Assembly: GCF_001039355.2 (NCBI RefSeq)
Contig: NW_019775886.1
Coordinates: forward strand, 26,351-90,350
Length of the DNA: 64,000 bases
Source of the DNA: Lingula anatina
Taxonomy: Eukaryota > Brachiopoda > Lingulata > Lingulida > Lingulidae
Reading direction: 5' to 3'
The position numbers were made by a program, and so were the translations under genes. Of this stretch, positions 23,301 through 36,885 are shown piece after piece (within the stretch, counting starts at the first letter, position 1; each line of letters starts with the position of its first letter). The notes below the pieces were generated by a model, which ran no database searches, was not told the DNA's origin, and was given only the letters and a program-made list of their open reading frames with translations.

Positions 23301-26300
23301 GCCGCGATATTTGTTGCTGTCAAATATTATCAACTTCCTCTCCTTTCAGTATGAAAGAAATATGAGTTTTCTCCCTCTGGTTTCTCACTCACACCTCAAT
23401 CAAACAAAAATCTAGCTTCATATTGCTCCTTTCATTGGACTGAAATAATTTTCACAATTTGCCACACAGAATTTTTTCCCTTAGTCCTAACTTTTCAACT
23501 AGTCACAGCTGTTTTGACTTAGTGTCTTGTACAGTCATAAAGATAATGTTAGTTTAATATACTACACCCCATTGCTTTCCAGTCAATGAAACTAAAGATG
23601 TCGGTCTGTGAGCTCCCTAATGCCTGTTTTTTGTTAACAATTGCACCACTCCTTCACACACTTAAACAATTTCAAAAACAATTACTAACCAAAATTATAC
23701 CCTTCCAGCCAAGAACAGGTCTTATCTTTGATATAATTTGAATATATTTTATTCCTAAGAGAGCACAGATAAAACTGTAGAAAATAAACCCTGCTTTCAT
23801 AAGCATAAAAATATCTGCATTCATTTGTATTGAATTGACTGAAATTACTTTCTGACATCTCTATAATAATGAGATATCAGTAAAAATAAAGCCAACTTTC
23901 TAGTCCATTTGTTAGACTGTCACATTTAAAAATGTATGGATAAAATTGATTTTATTTATTTATTTATTTATTTATTTATTTTTGGGGGGTGTCTTTCTTA
24001 GGGACTAGGAGAATACATACAAAAATTGTGCTGAGATTTTACCAGAATGCAGGGAAATTTAACATTTCCCAACTTTTTCCAGACCCCTCTAGCTTTGCAG
24101 TGACTGAAGAAATTTCAGTTTATTTGGAAAAAAAAAGATCTTTTCTGAACCTCATACACCAATATGTCTTTGAAACTTAAACTTGCTATGTCACACACTG
24201 AGTGATCCAAGCAAATAATGAAGCCCACTATGACCTAGCAACCTGCTCTCAACTTCATTCAGCCAGTCTAGTTCTATTAATCAGATTAACCAATCTGGTG
24301 ATAAAGTGAATCAAAGGGCTTTAGGCAATGAGCGCATTCAGTACAGATGATCCGCGGACTAACTGATCTGACCATCCCCACATAAAAGCAATGCCACTAA
24401 TTCCCTGATGGTCTCCCTGCCTCCACACACACTGTCGCTGCAGGGCCTAACAATTAAACCTCGGAGCTGAGATTTAATCCGTTTAATGGCACATGTGGAG
24501 GTGGGGAGATCGTCAGGGAATTAGCGGCATCGCTTTTAAGTGAGTCGGCCATATTTAGTCTGCGGATCAACTTGCTCTGAATGCGCTCAATAAGAACTAA
24601 TTAAGTCAAGGCCTCTGTGGGTGAGCAAATATATGACCAGCATTCATTTCCATCATAATCATTATCTTATTCCAAACACCAAACAAGTTCAGACAATTTG
24701 GTACAACTGCAAAGCCAGAGAGAGAGAGAGAGAGAATTACAACTGAACATCAGGAACTTAAAACAGTTTTCTTGTTAGTCAAGTGAGGAAATATCAAATG
24801 TTAGTCAGACTACAATATTGTGTTTGGTGTGACCAAAACCTCTAAAGAATGCAGTTAGTAATTCCTTTGGTTTTGTGCTCAACTATGTGGAGCAGGTGCT
24901 CCTCAGTTCCTTTGTGACTCCCTCCACAGACTCATTAGCTGTTAAATCAATCAGGACCAGCTGCCCCAGCTCCCTAGAGCACTGTCAACAGCTGGCCCTG
25001 TGTTGTGCTGGACATTGTGGTGCAAGGGATAAGTGCTCACAAATCAATACTGACTTTCAAGGACTGAGGATCAAACAGAATTCTAAATTATTTCAATACA
25101 TTTTGATCCACAGCTAAATAAAAATAACAATTTAAAATCTGGAAATGCTGCCCCCCCCCCCCCCCAACCTCCAAACATGAGTTGAATTCAGTGGAAGCAA
25201 TTTTAAATTTAGCACCAATTTTATGTATGACCGTATAAGTATTAAAGTACTTTTTATGCATTAGATGGCATTTAGTAACACCAATATTTCAAACATGACA
25301 GATTGTTATTATCATACATAAATGTCTCATCACCCAACCCTTTCCTATTATTTCATCAGGCCTCTAGTTCCATACTTTTTTTAAAAAAACCCTTAATAAG
25401 TTATATCTGTGAATGCACTACTTTAGATCTTGAAGTAATGCTACAGTCTGGCAATAGGTGTCACTACTAGTTTTCAACATAACCATCAGCTACAAGAATA
25501 CTTCAACTGATGAACGAGCTGTCTCAGGGAACAAAATGATAGGTCTGGCAAGACCTCAGTAATTGGCATGCATTACTTTGGTAAGCAGTTAAATTTGTAA
25601 TTCCCCAGATTGTACTTTATCTTCATTTTAGAAAAACTTGCCACTTTGCCAGGCATATCTAGATATTTATTTTACAAGGTAAAGAATGGGGTTTTCACTA
25701 AAATCTTTATTTGCTCTCCAAAAAAAGGTTTTTAAGGACCAGCCCCTTGAGGACTGACTTTGCAAGAAAATGTTTTATTACCAAGAAAAAACAAAAGGAT
25801 CTTTTCAGACATGAAATTTCACATGAGCTGTGATGCAGATACAGAAATTTTGCAAAATGAGCTTGACATTTATACCATGAAAGATGACTTTCACAGGTGT
25901 TGCTAGGATCAGGCAAGAGCACATCTAATAAAGCATAATTTATGTTTGGCAAAGATTTTAGATCAATGATCAACAGATATAACTCCGATTTTCACTTTCT
26001 TTAATCTTTAATCTAACACTCGTTTTAAAACTCTGGTAATATTTTGTGCAGAAAAATCAATATGAGAGTCATGACCATAGCAAAATGGCTTAAAACAACA
26101 AATCGAGTTGACAAGTTTTCTGTGTCTGCATTAGGGTGACGTGACTCCAAGGTTATCCTTTAATTTCCTGAGAAGTCCACGGTTGTGCTGATGTCAGTGC
26201 ATGCAAATACCACTACGAGTATTTTAAAGGTCTGTTCATTTTGTCAACTGTTAAGCCTTGAACATAACAAATTAACACTCATGACAGTTGGAAAGATGTG

Positions 26301-29300
26301 AGAAATGAAAGACTATTTCTACATAAGTAGCACATATATAGATGGATCCCGTAGATTTCATATGAATAGCATACTTAAGGGAATCATAAAAAACTGTCAA
26401 ATTTGGAAGATTCATCCAACAAAGGGGCAATTCTTTGGTAGTTAATGAGCAATTTCATATCTAAAATTACCTTTATAATAGAAGGATCAACAAGTTATAA
26501 TGATGAGATATCCTGTTACAAGAAAATTACTGTATGGTATCAATAACTGCACAAATTGGTAATTACTCAGCAGCTTTTTTCGCTACTGTAATGTATGCTT
26601 CAACTTCAACTTCCTCATTTGAGAATAGGCAGATATCAGTGTAGAAAACAAACAATGATTCAACTGATAGGTAATGTGTATTTTCCTACCACTCACTAAA
26701 CTATTTTATCTTTACCTTCTAAAGGAATGATTAAACTACCCAAATAACCTTTACACATGCAACACATTTATTCTAAAGCATGCCTGTAAGCTGACATATC
26801 AAATATATTTAAAAAAAGAAATTCTAGCCCTCAACTCCCAGCAAGACAGTAGGAAAATGTTAAGTAATGTCATTCAAAGATGACATAAATGATGCACAGG
26901 GTTCCAACCAGAAAACTTTCACTATCCAGAAAATCCCATCTGCCTACTTTCCAACAACAGGGTGCGCTAGTAGTCTGTTATAAAAATGTTAAAAGGCGGT
27001 GAAACTTGCTCATCCTTTGGGTATTTTGGTTGGAAATAATTTTTGTTGATGCTGAGGTGTATTAACTCAGTTGTCAAAATAGCCTTCATCATCCCAAGTG
27101 CTTATACTTTTTTCCTAAAATGAAAAAAATATAAAGATTTCAAAGCACATGTAGACACTCACCTCTAATGATGAAGTTGCCAGGCAGTTTGTATCTGCAC
27201 GACTATTGCCATAAAAATCGGATAACTTGGCACGTGGGGGGCACATTTCTGAGTTTGGGACCTGTCTACCATAGTGGGCAAACTGGATACTGATGGCCGT
27301 CTCCTTGGGGCACGTCACATCGAGGTAGTTGTAGTCACAAACAAATTCTTCAAATGTTACCAGCGTGCTTGTCAGTAAGTCTGGAAGTAAATAGAGACAA
27401 TGCAAATGTGTTATTTTAAAGAAAAATTAAAATGTGAGTATCAATATAAAAACCACAGTTTTTTAATTCATTGAAAAACTTTTACTATTTCTTCTGCTGC
27501 AACAAAAGTAAATATCTGGAATGCCTTAAATTAAGCACACTGAGAATTTAAAGTGGCCTATTTGGGTTTATTACAATGCCTTTCCCCTTCCAAAGCATTT
27601 ACAGATCCAACAGATTTAAAATATTGAATTACAAACATAAAACATTCATATCCGCTTAGAAATAGGACTTTGGGTCACTTCTTTCAATTCAGCGTAGTCA
27701 GTCAACATGGAGGGGGGAGGAAAGCCTTTTTTCCCTCTGACTACTCAGTGAGCTAACTTACTGAATGGGACAAACCATCTCATTCCATCTTTAACATGGA
27801 AAGATTTCTAAATTTACTTTTTGATAAATGTTGTCTATGCCAAAATTCTTGAATTGTTTTCATGCTCACATTCCTTGTTATCAACTGTTTTGACAGGTCT
27901 TTTATTACTGTGAAAAATATTTGTTTGCTAATTACTACTTAGTTCACATCAACTTAGAAACCACAAAATCGAGTTTGTTTCACAAATCACCAATAATTTC
28001 ACATCTTCAAAGCCTTATCAACCAGGGGACAAATAGTGCAATCTGCTTCTTATGAGCTGTGGTCGTGTACTGAGATTAAGTGGAGTATGAACTGATAATA
28101 GGTGATACACGCAGATGTGAAGGCAACATCAATCAGATCAACACAAACTTGTGGATTTGGCTTCAAAGATATCTTCAGTAACATACACGTGAAACTGTGG
28201 ATTTTAGACTTGAAAAGTCCAGAAATGTAAATGTTTTACATTTACGTTCAAAACCTACGAACAGCTTAAAAGATCAGCCCCTAACTAAGCTCCGCCCTCC
28301 CGAACCATTCCTAGCTCACCTGCATACAGGATCACACTGCCCACATTCATGCAGTAACAACACATCAGTGCTGCTAAACAAGGCTGGCATATACACATCT
28401 CCTCCATGGCAAGATAACAGGTGCTTCAAAACTTTTGTCCTCTTTCTTTGAAAATCTTAGAATGAAAATATCACCTCTGTTTTGTGGTGAATGATTATAA
28501 CATAAGTTTGATCCTTTTAATTCACGAGCATACTGAAGTGACTACCCAAGCGTCCACTTAACTGAACAGGCATTGTCCAGTTTGACTATCTCCCAAGGTT
28601 CACCATGCAGCAAAAGTTATTTCTCCCCTTTGTTCAAACTTAACCCCCCAAATCAAAGCAAAATGCTAAGCCTACATTGCTTATTTACTCAACACAAATG
28701 TTATTTGGTCTTCAATCGAAGTGGAATAATATCAAGCAAACAAATGTCCAGTCCCAGAGTATCCTTCACCTTGGCAGTCTGTGGTGGGCAGGTAATACTT
28801 GATCCCTTAACACACAGCAGAAAAGACTGCGGCACATGCTTTTACCTAGTTAACAACATAGGTTCAATTTATCACTGGCCATCACAGAGTGTTAGGTAAG
28901 TTTTGCTTGAACAATGACAAAATAAAGCGTGACAGCTATAAAAATCCTCTGCTGGCTCTGACATAAAGATATCCTTCTTTCAGTAATTCAGCCTTGCATA
29001 AATAAAATTTAATCTTTAGGGGGTAATTTTTCTTTGTACACACCAAGTAACTTGATTTCCCTCAGTAAAACCTGCATTTTCCTCTGGAATTAAACAACAA
29101 TGGTGTTATTTGCAAACAGCTCAAGTGGCCTAGGGTTAGATAAATGTCCTAACCACCTGCACTTTTCAGATTATATTTAAATCTCAATGGAGGCCCTTTT
29201 CAATTAAAATAAAACATGAGACGACACAGAGATGCAATCCCGTAACTTGGTTCTCCATTCAACTGCCACAAAAGTATCTGCTCTACAGTTGATGTAAACA

Positions 29301-32300
29301 CAGAGCTAAATAAATGATTTTAAAAATCCCAAAGATTACACAGATCAGGTTTTCATTCTTCATCCCTTATCCTCAACCCTACCATTATCTTTAATGGGGT
29401 TTGACAACCAATAATGACTCAAGTGCCATCCACAAATTGCCTCATTTTAAGCTCTATTAACCACAAACCAATCAAGTATGTCTTATGTAAAGCACTTTTT
29501 AAGTTAAGTGTTAATGGGCTTTTGGTTGCCTTATCTAGACTAATTGATAGCCTGTTATAACATTGGAAAACTAGCCAGGTATAATAGTCTTGAGAAATAG
29601 TTCCACTAAACAAGGTCTGTGTCTCTATGTCAACTTCTATAATAATAACTCCTCTGAGCTCATAAAATGCTTGATAACTGATGATGACAATTACTTGAAT
29701 TGCATCAAATTCAACATTTCTTCAATATATTTGTAATTTTCTACACAAGCAACATATCAGTGTTCAAAAACTTGAACAATTTCTGTAATATGATGCATTT
29801 TGCCATAAATTGTACTTCACTTCACCGCACTTCCGTCGGCTTCTTTCACTCACTTTTTTTTAAAGCATGCATTAAACACCTATCCCAAGCTGTACCTGGC
29901 TGTCATCCCCTATACAGTTCCCTGCCATGCAAACGCACTCACTCATTGCCTGTTCAATGTCTCCATAAACAAACCTGAGCTGAATGAAACAGGAGGAACC
30001 AAGAACTCAAATTCTTCAATTACAAACCATAGAGTTAAAGAAATAATTCCAGTCACTCTGGGTCAATGGTTGCTTGATTGGAGAGCTTTTGAGGCAAGGG
30101 TTATGTGGAAAAAATGTTTTCTTGAATGTTTTCCTGTCAAAGAGTTGCAAGGGGGAGTTTGAATAGATGGCTTTCTTGCACATGAGCTGCTGTGATTCTT
30201 GATGGAGCTTTGATGATGAAAACTCTCTTCCTATAAGCCAACGATGTGATGCTGATAGTATTATGCACTGATACTGTGGTTTTGACACCTTATTTAATCC
30301 TGTGAACACACTTAACTTGATCGTCTGGTTTGTGGTTTTTGTGGTCTACCAAATGGCAATATTACAGCAGCATGCTTAGTGCACATTTGGTATCGGCATG
30401 GTGCTGCATAACATTCACTCCTGTATGAGAGTGAGCAACCACTTTAAGTACAATGTATTAAAGGTACTTATGAAGGTACTTACAAAAACAAACTTCAAAA
30501 GAAAATCAGATACAAAAATATTTAATACTTAAACACTGTATCCAAAACACTTTTCTCATAAGCGAATTTTTTTTTTAAATCATTTTTACTCTCATAACAC
30601 TTTTTTTTTTTTTTTTGGGGGGGGGGAATACTAGTAATTACCAATAATCTTTGCATTCACTTCCAGCAGACTTTTCTACATTCCATTTGAAAAAATAGAC
30701 AAGTGCAACATTTGCTAAGTGGTATCTAGGAGTTTCTTTTATTTTGATACTGATTAGTGGTAATGTAGCAGGTCAAGGGTACACAGGTACCACATACCAG
30801 GCCCTGATGACTGATGAGGCAGGATCATTTACTTAACCTTCTCACTAAGTGAACAACAGGCACTAATGTTCCTGCTGGATGGGACTTGTCATTTTCTGGT
30901 CAGAACTAAATTACACTTGATTAAAACTTTGCATGTTTGTGGAAAAATACATGATTTTTTAAATTGAATGCCTCCATCTGAACAATGTAACGGGAAGATG
31001 ATGAGGTGGAAACTATGTTAAATGCCAATCTTTATTTTAGATGAGATATGAATCATCTCATGAGTGCCCCGTCAACCACAGAATATGAAACTGAAAACAG
31101 GTGGCTTTTTGTTTTTCATTATATTTAAATTCCTGATAAAACACCTGGTTGCTTGCTCGTTCTTTCATTTAAATATCCAAATATTTCCCCATTATTATTA
31201 TTTTTTTAATCTGTGCTCAGAACCTGCAGTTTCCAGGCTTGTTAGACACAGCTGGCTGCTCTTCCTTCAAGTTACAAACAAGACTTGAGTATAACCAGAA
31301 GGCCCATCACAACACAATACAAGCATGTCTTACTTAAATTTCACAATTATCAACTTCAGGGCAGATTTCAAGGACATAATAAAAAACAAGAAGACATTTG
31401 ATGAAGTACACAATGATGAGAATAACCAGTTGCTGGGAGTTATACCCCCTCATCTACAGTGATCAAACAAGAGTCTGAAGAGACAGTGTCATGTTCTCTG
31501 CTGTAACCAGAAGGCAGTATCATATACCATCAAGATAAAAAGGTTATGAGTAATGGGCGTTTGTAAATTCCCCCTTGATCTATGTTTAAAATCTCGTGCC
31601 CATTTTTCTTTGTTATTGTGGAATCCACTGGCCCAGTTTTACACATACTAATATAAACTATTAAAGGCTTAAAAAGTCTTGGTATGTTAATAAATGCACA
31701 GTTTTTCTCTTCTTTTTTCTTCTTTATTCTCAATACCACTTCTGTCAAGAAAATAATTTATTTATTTCTTACCAAATTTCTGTGATTTTGTGAAATTCTA
31801 ATTCAAACATATGCATACTTTGAAAAATGACAAAGGATACTTTCTTCTACCAGCATAAACTGAGACCGTGAGCAATGCTATTACTTATGCAGGCAAAGGT
31901 CTGATTTCAAAGATCCTTAGCATTTGTGACTTCTGATCAGGAAGATTAATAATGCCTTCACCACTTATCTAAATTGCATGACGTTGCCATACGACTTCCA
32001 AAGCAACATGGTTTTCCAAATCAGCCTGTTATATAAACTTCTGTAAAACATTAAGCTGGATAGATTCATTCATTGGAGTAAACTCCATTAAAATCAGTGG
32101 AATTTATAGTGTTGTAAACAATACTGATATTTTATCAATGTTAAACAGCCAGCCTGTTCATTAAAGTCAATATTGCAGCTAAACAAAACAGCAAACTGAT
32201 ATTTTCATTTCCCCTGACATGTCCCATACATCAGAAGCCAACAAATAACCTCTCAAGCAGCACAAGCTGTTTCTTCTAATGATCACTTGAACTCTAATGA

Positions 32301-35300
32301 CAGCAGACACTGTGTAGTGACAGTACAGTCAGAGTAGATGTCGCATGTTCGACCTAGGTCAAAGATGACAGTTTCTATAAAGAACTGAAGTCATTTAACT
32401 AGTGAAGTGACAGCCGCCATTATCATGAAGGTTTAATGATCTAACTCAATAGATATATCTCTTTATGTCTTATTTTTTCCCTCCAATTTTGTCAAAAAAA
32501 TAACAAGAGTTCAGCACTCAACTTCTGATTAGATACTAAAACTGATTTAGTATTAGATCAAGTAAATTGTTCTTGAGTGTTAAAGGAATCTGTTTATTAT
32601 CATTGAGCAAGGCTAGAGGAACATGATGCCTCAGGTAAATCTTAGTAAACAAGACTTGTAAGTTAGCTTTGGCCATCTTTGTGACCTGTCAGGACTGCTT
32701 CATACAGAACAGAGCATGACAGGGAATAATGCCAGTTACAGCTATTTCACAGAATTTTCTTCTAAATCATCATCTCTATTTAACAATTTCTGCTAAATTA
32801 AATTTTCTCCTAAGACCTAGCTAGAGATTCAAGATGAGGGGCTACAGATCTGTGGCAAATTAAATTTCCTGGGGAAATGAAAAGATGAGAAAGTTATGTA
32901 AAAGAGTAAATAAGCAGAAGAGAGAAAGTTGTCAGTGAATGTACCAAATCTTTCATAAAAGAAAAAAATGAAGGCTCTTCAAAAATTGAAATATTAAGTC
33001 ATAACAATGATTTTAAAATGACATTCCTCATGTAATAAATGTATATAAAAGATAGGGTTGGATTTTTTCATTTTTTTTTCAATAGATACAGCAAAAATTA
33101 AAATAATGCATAGCTACATGAAACAGCATTTATAAGCAGGGAATGGCAGAAAACAAGAATTTAGATTATAAGTCACATGAAATATGCTGCTTAGTAAAAT
33201 GTCTGTTACAGCAGCAAGAAAAAAAAAACTTTTTCATCACTCTTTTTATATAAGTAAGAAATCACTTCATGACAGTATACAACTGACAAATAACATCACA
33301 TATTTTACAGTGGAATTCCAACAAAATTTATTCCAAGTGCCAGTCTATTCATCATAGGAAGCTGACACTGTGAGTTGCACTGTGTATAATTGCCCCTGGG
33401 TACTTCAGACCACTATAGTCAACCGGCTTAACCACTCCCCAACAGAGAACAACAAACAACATCATAGTTACCACACTGTTGTGATGTAAATTCTGAACAT
33501 AATTGCCATTTGTTGATGATGCTTCAGAACTTACATCGATTTAAACACATCAATATTACAAAATTTACCCTGCATGCATTTCCATAACTAGAATAGGGTG
33601 ATATTGTGTGTATTTCCTCAAACTAAACATAATCCATGTCATTAACAATAAAATTTACATTTATTTATCTTATTTTGCAAACTGCGCACACAAAAAAAAT
33701 TTCAATAACTTTTGACCAGTTCAGCAGTGGCCACAGTCCATGGTTTCCAACACAATGGCTAGCACTAAAAGTAACTGATCTTGCCTTTCCCTGTACAAAA
33801 TGTGCACAGACCTTACCAAGTATCAAAAGTTAAATCTCTGCTTATTGAAAAATAAGAAAGTGCCCAACCGTGCATGTAATAACACAGCTATGACCAAAAT
33901 ATTTTCAGAATTCCAAAGCATTATGCCTGAACCCTGCTTATGAGACCATTTGTAATGACTTTCTGAGCAAAACTACCTCTGGGCAAACACAAATATTAGT
34001 TTCTGTAAAGCCACCGTGATAACATATAACAAACTAGGAAAGAATACGGACTTAATACAGGCTGTTAATACTTACTAGAACCAAGGAGCAGGGTTAAGAT
34101 GCCCAAGCCCATTCTTCACATATGCTCTGGAGTATGTGTCACATCTTTGTGTATGTCCACTGTGAGTTGCCTTTGACCACCTTAACTGCTGTGGACCAAA
34201 GCCAAGGGATGCAGCATCTATACTCCTTTAGATTATACCTTTTACTGAGGCTAACAAGCCAGAGTCAGCTCCCTTAACCCAAGGTTCTCCGTATGGCTGT
34301 TAGGGAGTGATAGTGTTACACAACCTGACTTTGATGTTTTCCACACAATTGGCACTATTTTTTTTAAACAGTTAATCGGCAAAATTCAAATAAGCTCACC
34401 CTCCAGTGTGGCGATAGCATCACCCACTGGCACTGCATCTATGTCAGGTTCTTTCAGATAACTAACACTGGCTCCAAGGCAGCATGAATACTGACAAATA
34501 AAGTTTCACCAACTGTCCATCTAAGGCAAACCCTGGCCTAGCACGCCCTGTCCAAGCCTTTGTATCCCTCTCTATAGAAAACGGTTTCTTTCAGCACATT
34601 TTATTCAAACCATCTTGCCTTACAGCTTCCCAGATAAAGTAGACTGGGCCCTATAGGAGAGCCTGCCAACCATGTCTCCTTGTGTATAGTATAACAAGCT
34701 AATACATTACAAACCAGGCTGTGGGATTATCATGAATAGTGGCTACACAGTGGTAAACCTGCATGTTAAAATGTTTGCACACTTGGGGGTACACCACCCA
34801 CAAGACGCACACCCCTGTATCACACTTGGCTGGGTTTTAATTTTGAAATTTCACAGGTTACAGCCCACAGTGACAAAGGGTTTACCCTTTTATGAAAATT
34901 GCACACTCGGTTCAAAATTTAAATTGGAGACAGCTATCTGTGTTAAAAACCAATGCCTCTGGCAAAGATGAATCAAAAAATATGGTAATAAATGATGATG
35001 TGCCCAAAGCTAAGCTATTGAATTGACAGTGTTTTTTTTCTTCCTTTTTTATTTGTTTGTGGACTGTGACATAGTAGTTGTGACATGTATTGATTTCAAT
35101 GTGCTTCTTTGATTTATTCATTTGTTCATTCATTTCCCTTTCTCTGTCTCTCACTTTCTTAATTTAGGGGTAAGGGATGGGGAGGGTTAAAATCCACAAA
35201 TAGCACCATTTGAAGAACAGTTTTACCATTTCGAAGAATCCACACAAAAATACCTTGCCCCCTTGATATAAGCTCACAAATGCCAAGTTGTCATCATTTT

Positions 35301-36838
35301 TCTGTCTACTGTTATCCACTGACAAAATTATGTCTCTGCAGCTCTATTATTAATGGCCCTGTTTACTCAAGTTTTTTAAAGGCAATGGGGCATGAAACTA
35401 TTGTAATATAAGTGGGTGAGGCACGCAGTTGAAATGAATAAAAATGCTCTTCTAAATTATTTACAGAAATAGATCCTGTTCATCATGTTCCTTACTTACC
35501 ACACACATACATATACTTTTTCTATGGATATTTATTATTATCTCCTAATCTGTCATTTCTCTGGCAGTAAACTAAGGAGAGAGATAAAAAAGTAACTGGT
35601 ACAGACAGGCATGAAAAGCTAAGTGATAGGTGTTGCATGAAAGCATTCTTTTTCATTTAGGTACTAAGAAGTTCCAATTCTTTACACAACAATGTGGTGC
35701 CACAATAAAGTCATTACACAAGTCTTAGGGAGAAGAAGAAAATAAAAAAAGTCTTTCAGAAATGAATCACAACCCCATCAATCATGACATACACAGGACT
35801 GTCAGACAAGTACAAATATCCTAAAACCTTTTTTTAAAATTCTACTAAATGCAAATTATCTTAAAGCATTGCTACCACTTGCCACACCCTGATAAAAAGG
35901 AAATGCAAAGTGAGTCCTGGCAAAAAATATTTTCTCTTGGGAAGTCTTTTCTACAATGAAATTCCGCAGACATCATAGCCTGTAAACATTGCAAGAAAGT
36001 AGTGAAAGTTAAGTCATAGTATTCCCACTTTCTTCCACATCCTTGTTTTTAAACATTCAACAGTCTCCCAAAATCCTAACACTTGTTCAATTTGATTGAT
36101 CTTAGCCAAACATTTTTTCATAATTTTAGTGTCTTTGTGTATTTAATGACCATGTGCCAACTAATTGTGCATTTTTAAATACACTGATTATCACTGAATT
36201 TATTGATTGAAGCCCCAAAGCTCATTTGCTTTCCTATTTCCTCTTGTAGGTATGTTCTTGATTTCCCTTTCAGTTTTCAATGAAGTATTGGGTAATGCAG
36301 AATGGGTAATGATGAAGAAATGCTTCACAAGCCAAAGTGAGCCATGTTAAATTTAATTTGTTTTCAGCTGATTGGGGTTCACTCAAGTGAGCTTACAAAA
36401 TAAAATGTACCGAATAGAAAATCCCCATTGTTCTTTCAACTACTAAATCCCTCAGCTGGATCCAGCACAAGTTCAAATGGCAAGGATTCAGCGAGGATTA
36501 GGGTGATGCAGTTAACAATATCTGTCATTAACCCAACCACAGAAGGATGTTTAAGAGGTTTGTGCTGGTTAACCCTGTGAACTATGTGGTCTTAGTTAAG
36601 CTGGTCCAGGTAGACTGGCAGGTGGAGCCCAGGTAAGGTATCCACCCACCTGTACAGGTATGCTTAATAGCACAGGTAACTAATATAAAGACAACACCAA
36701 GAAGTAAATGACGCCAGAAAAACAGGTCTTCATAATTTGTCTAAGGCTGCATCTGGTTGTCAAAATCTTTCAGGCTGCATGAAACCAAATTTAACTGCAA
36801 TTATTTCAAATTGTCAAAGGATCATATTTTCACACTAT

Positions 36839-36885
<47 letters not shown>

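Larger units (their letters stand above)
17839..27162. other. EVA1C-like intron 2, single-copy part
   Basis: No exon-like frame with family similarity is seen. It contains a PIF/Harbinger-like MITE (19619-20173), a (TTTA)n run (~23950-23982), a foldback element (24329-24589), a GA run (~24718-24735) and a C-run (~25150-25166). Confidence 0.65.
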
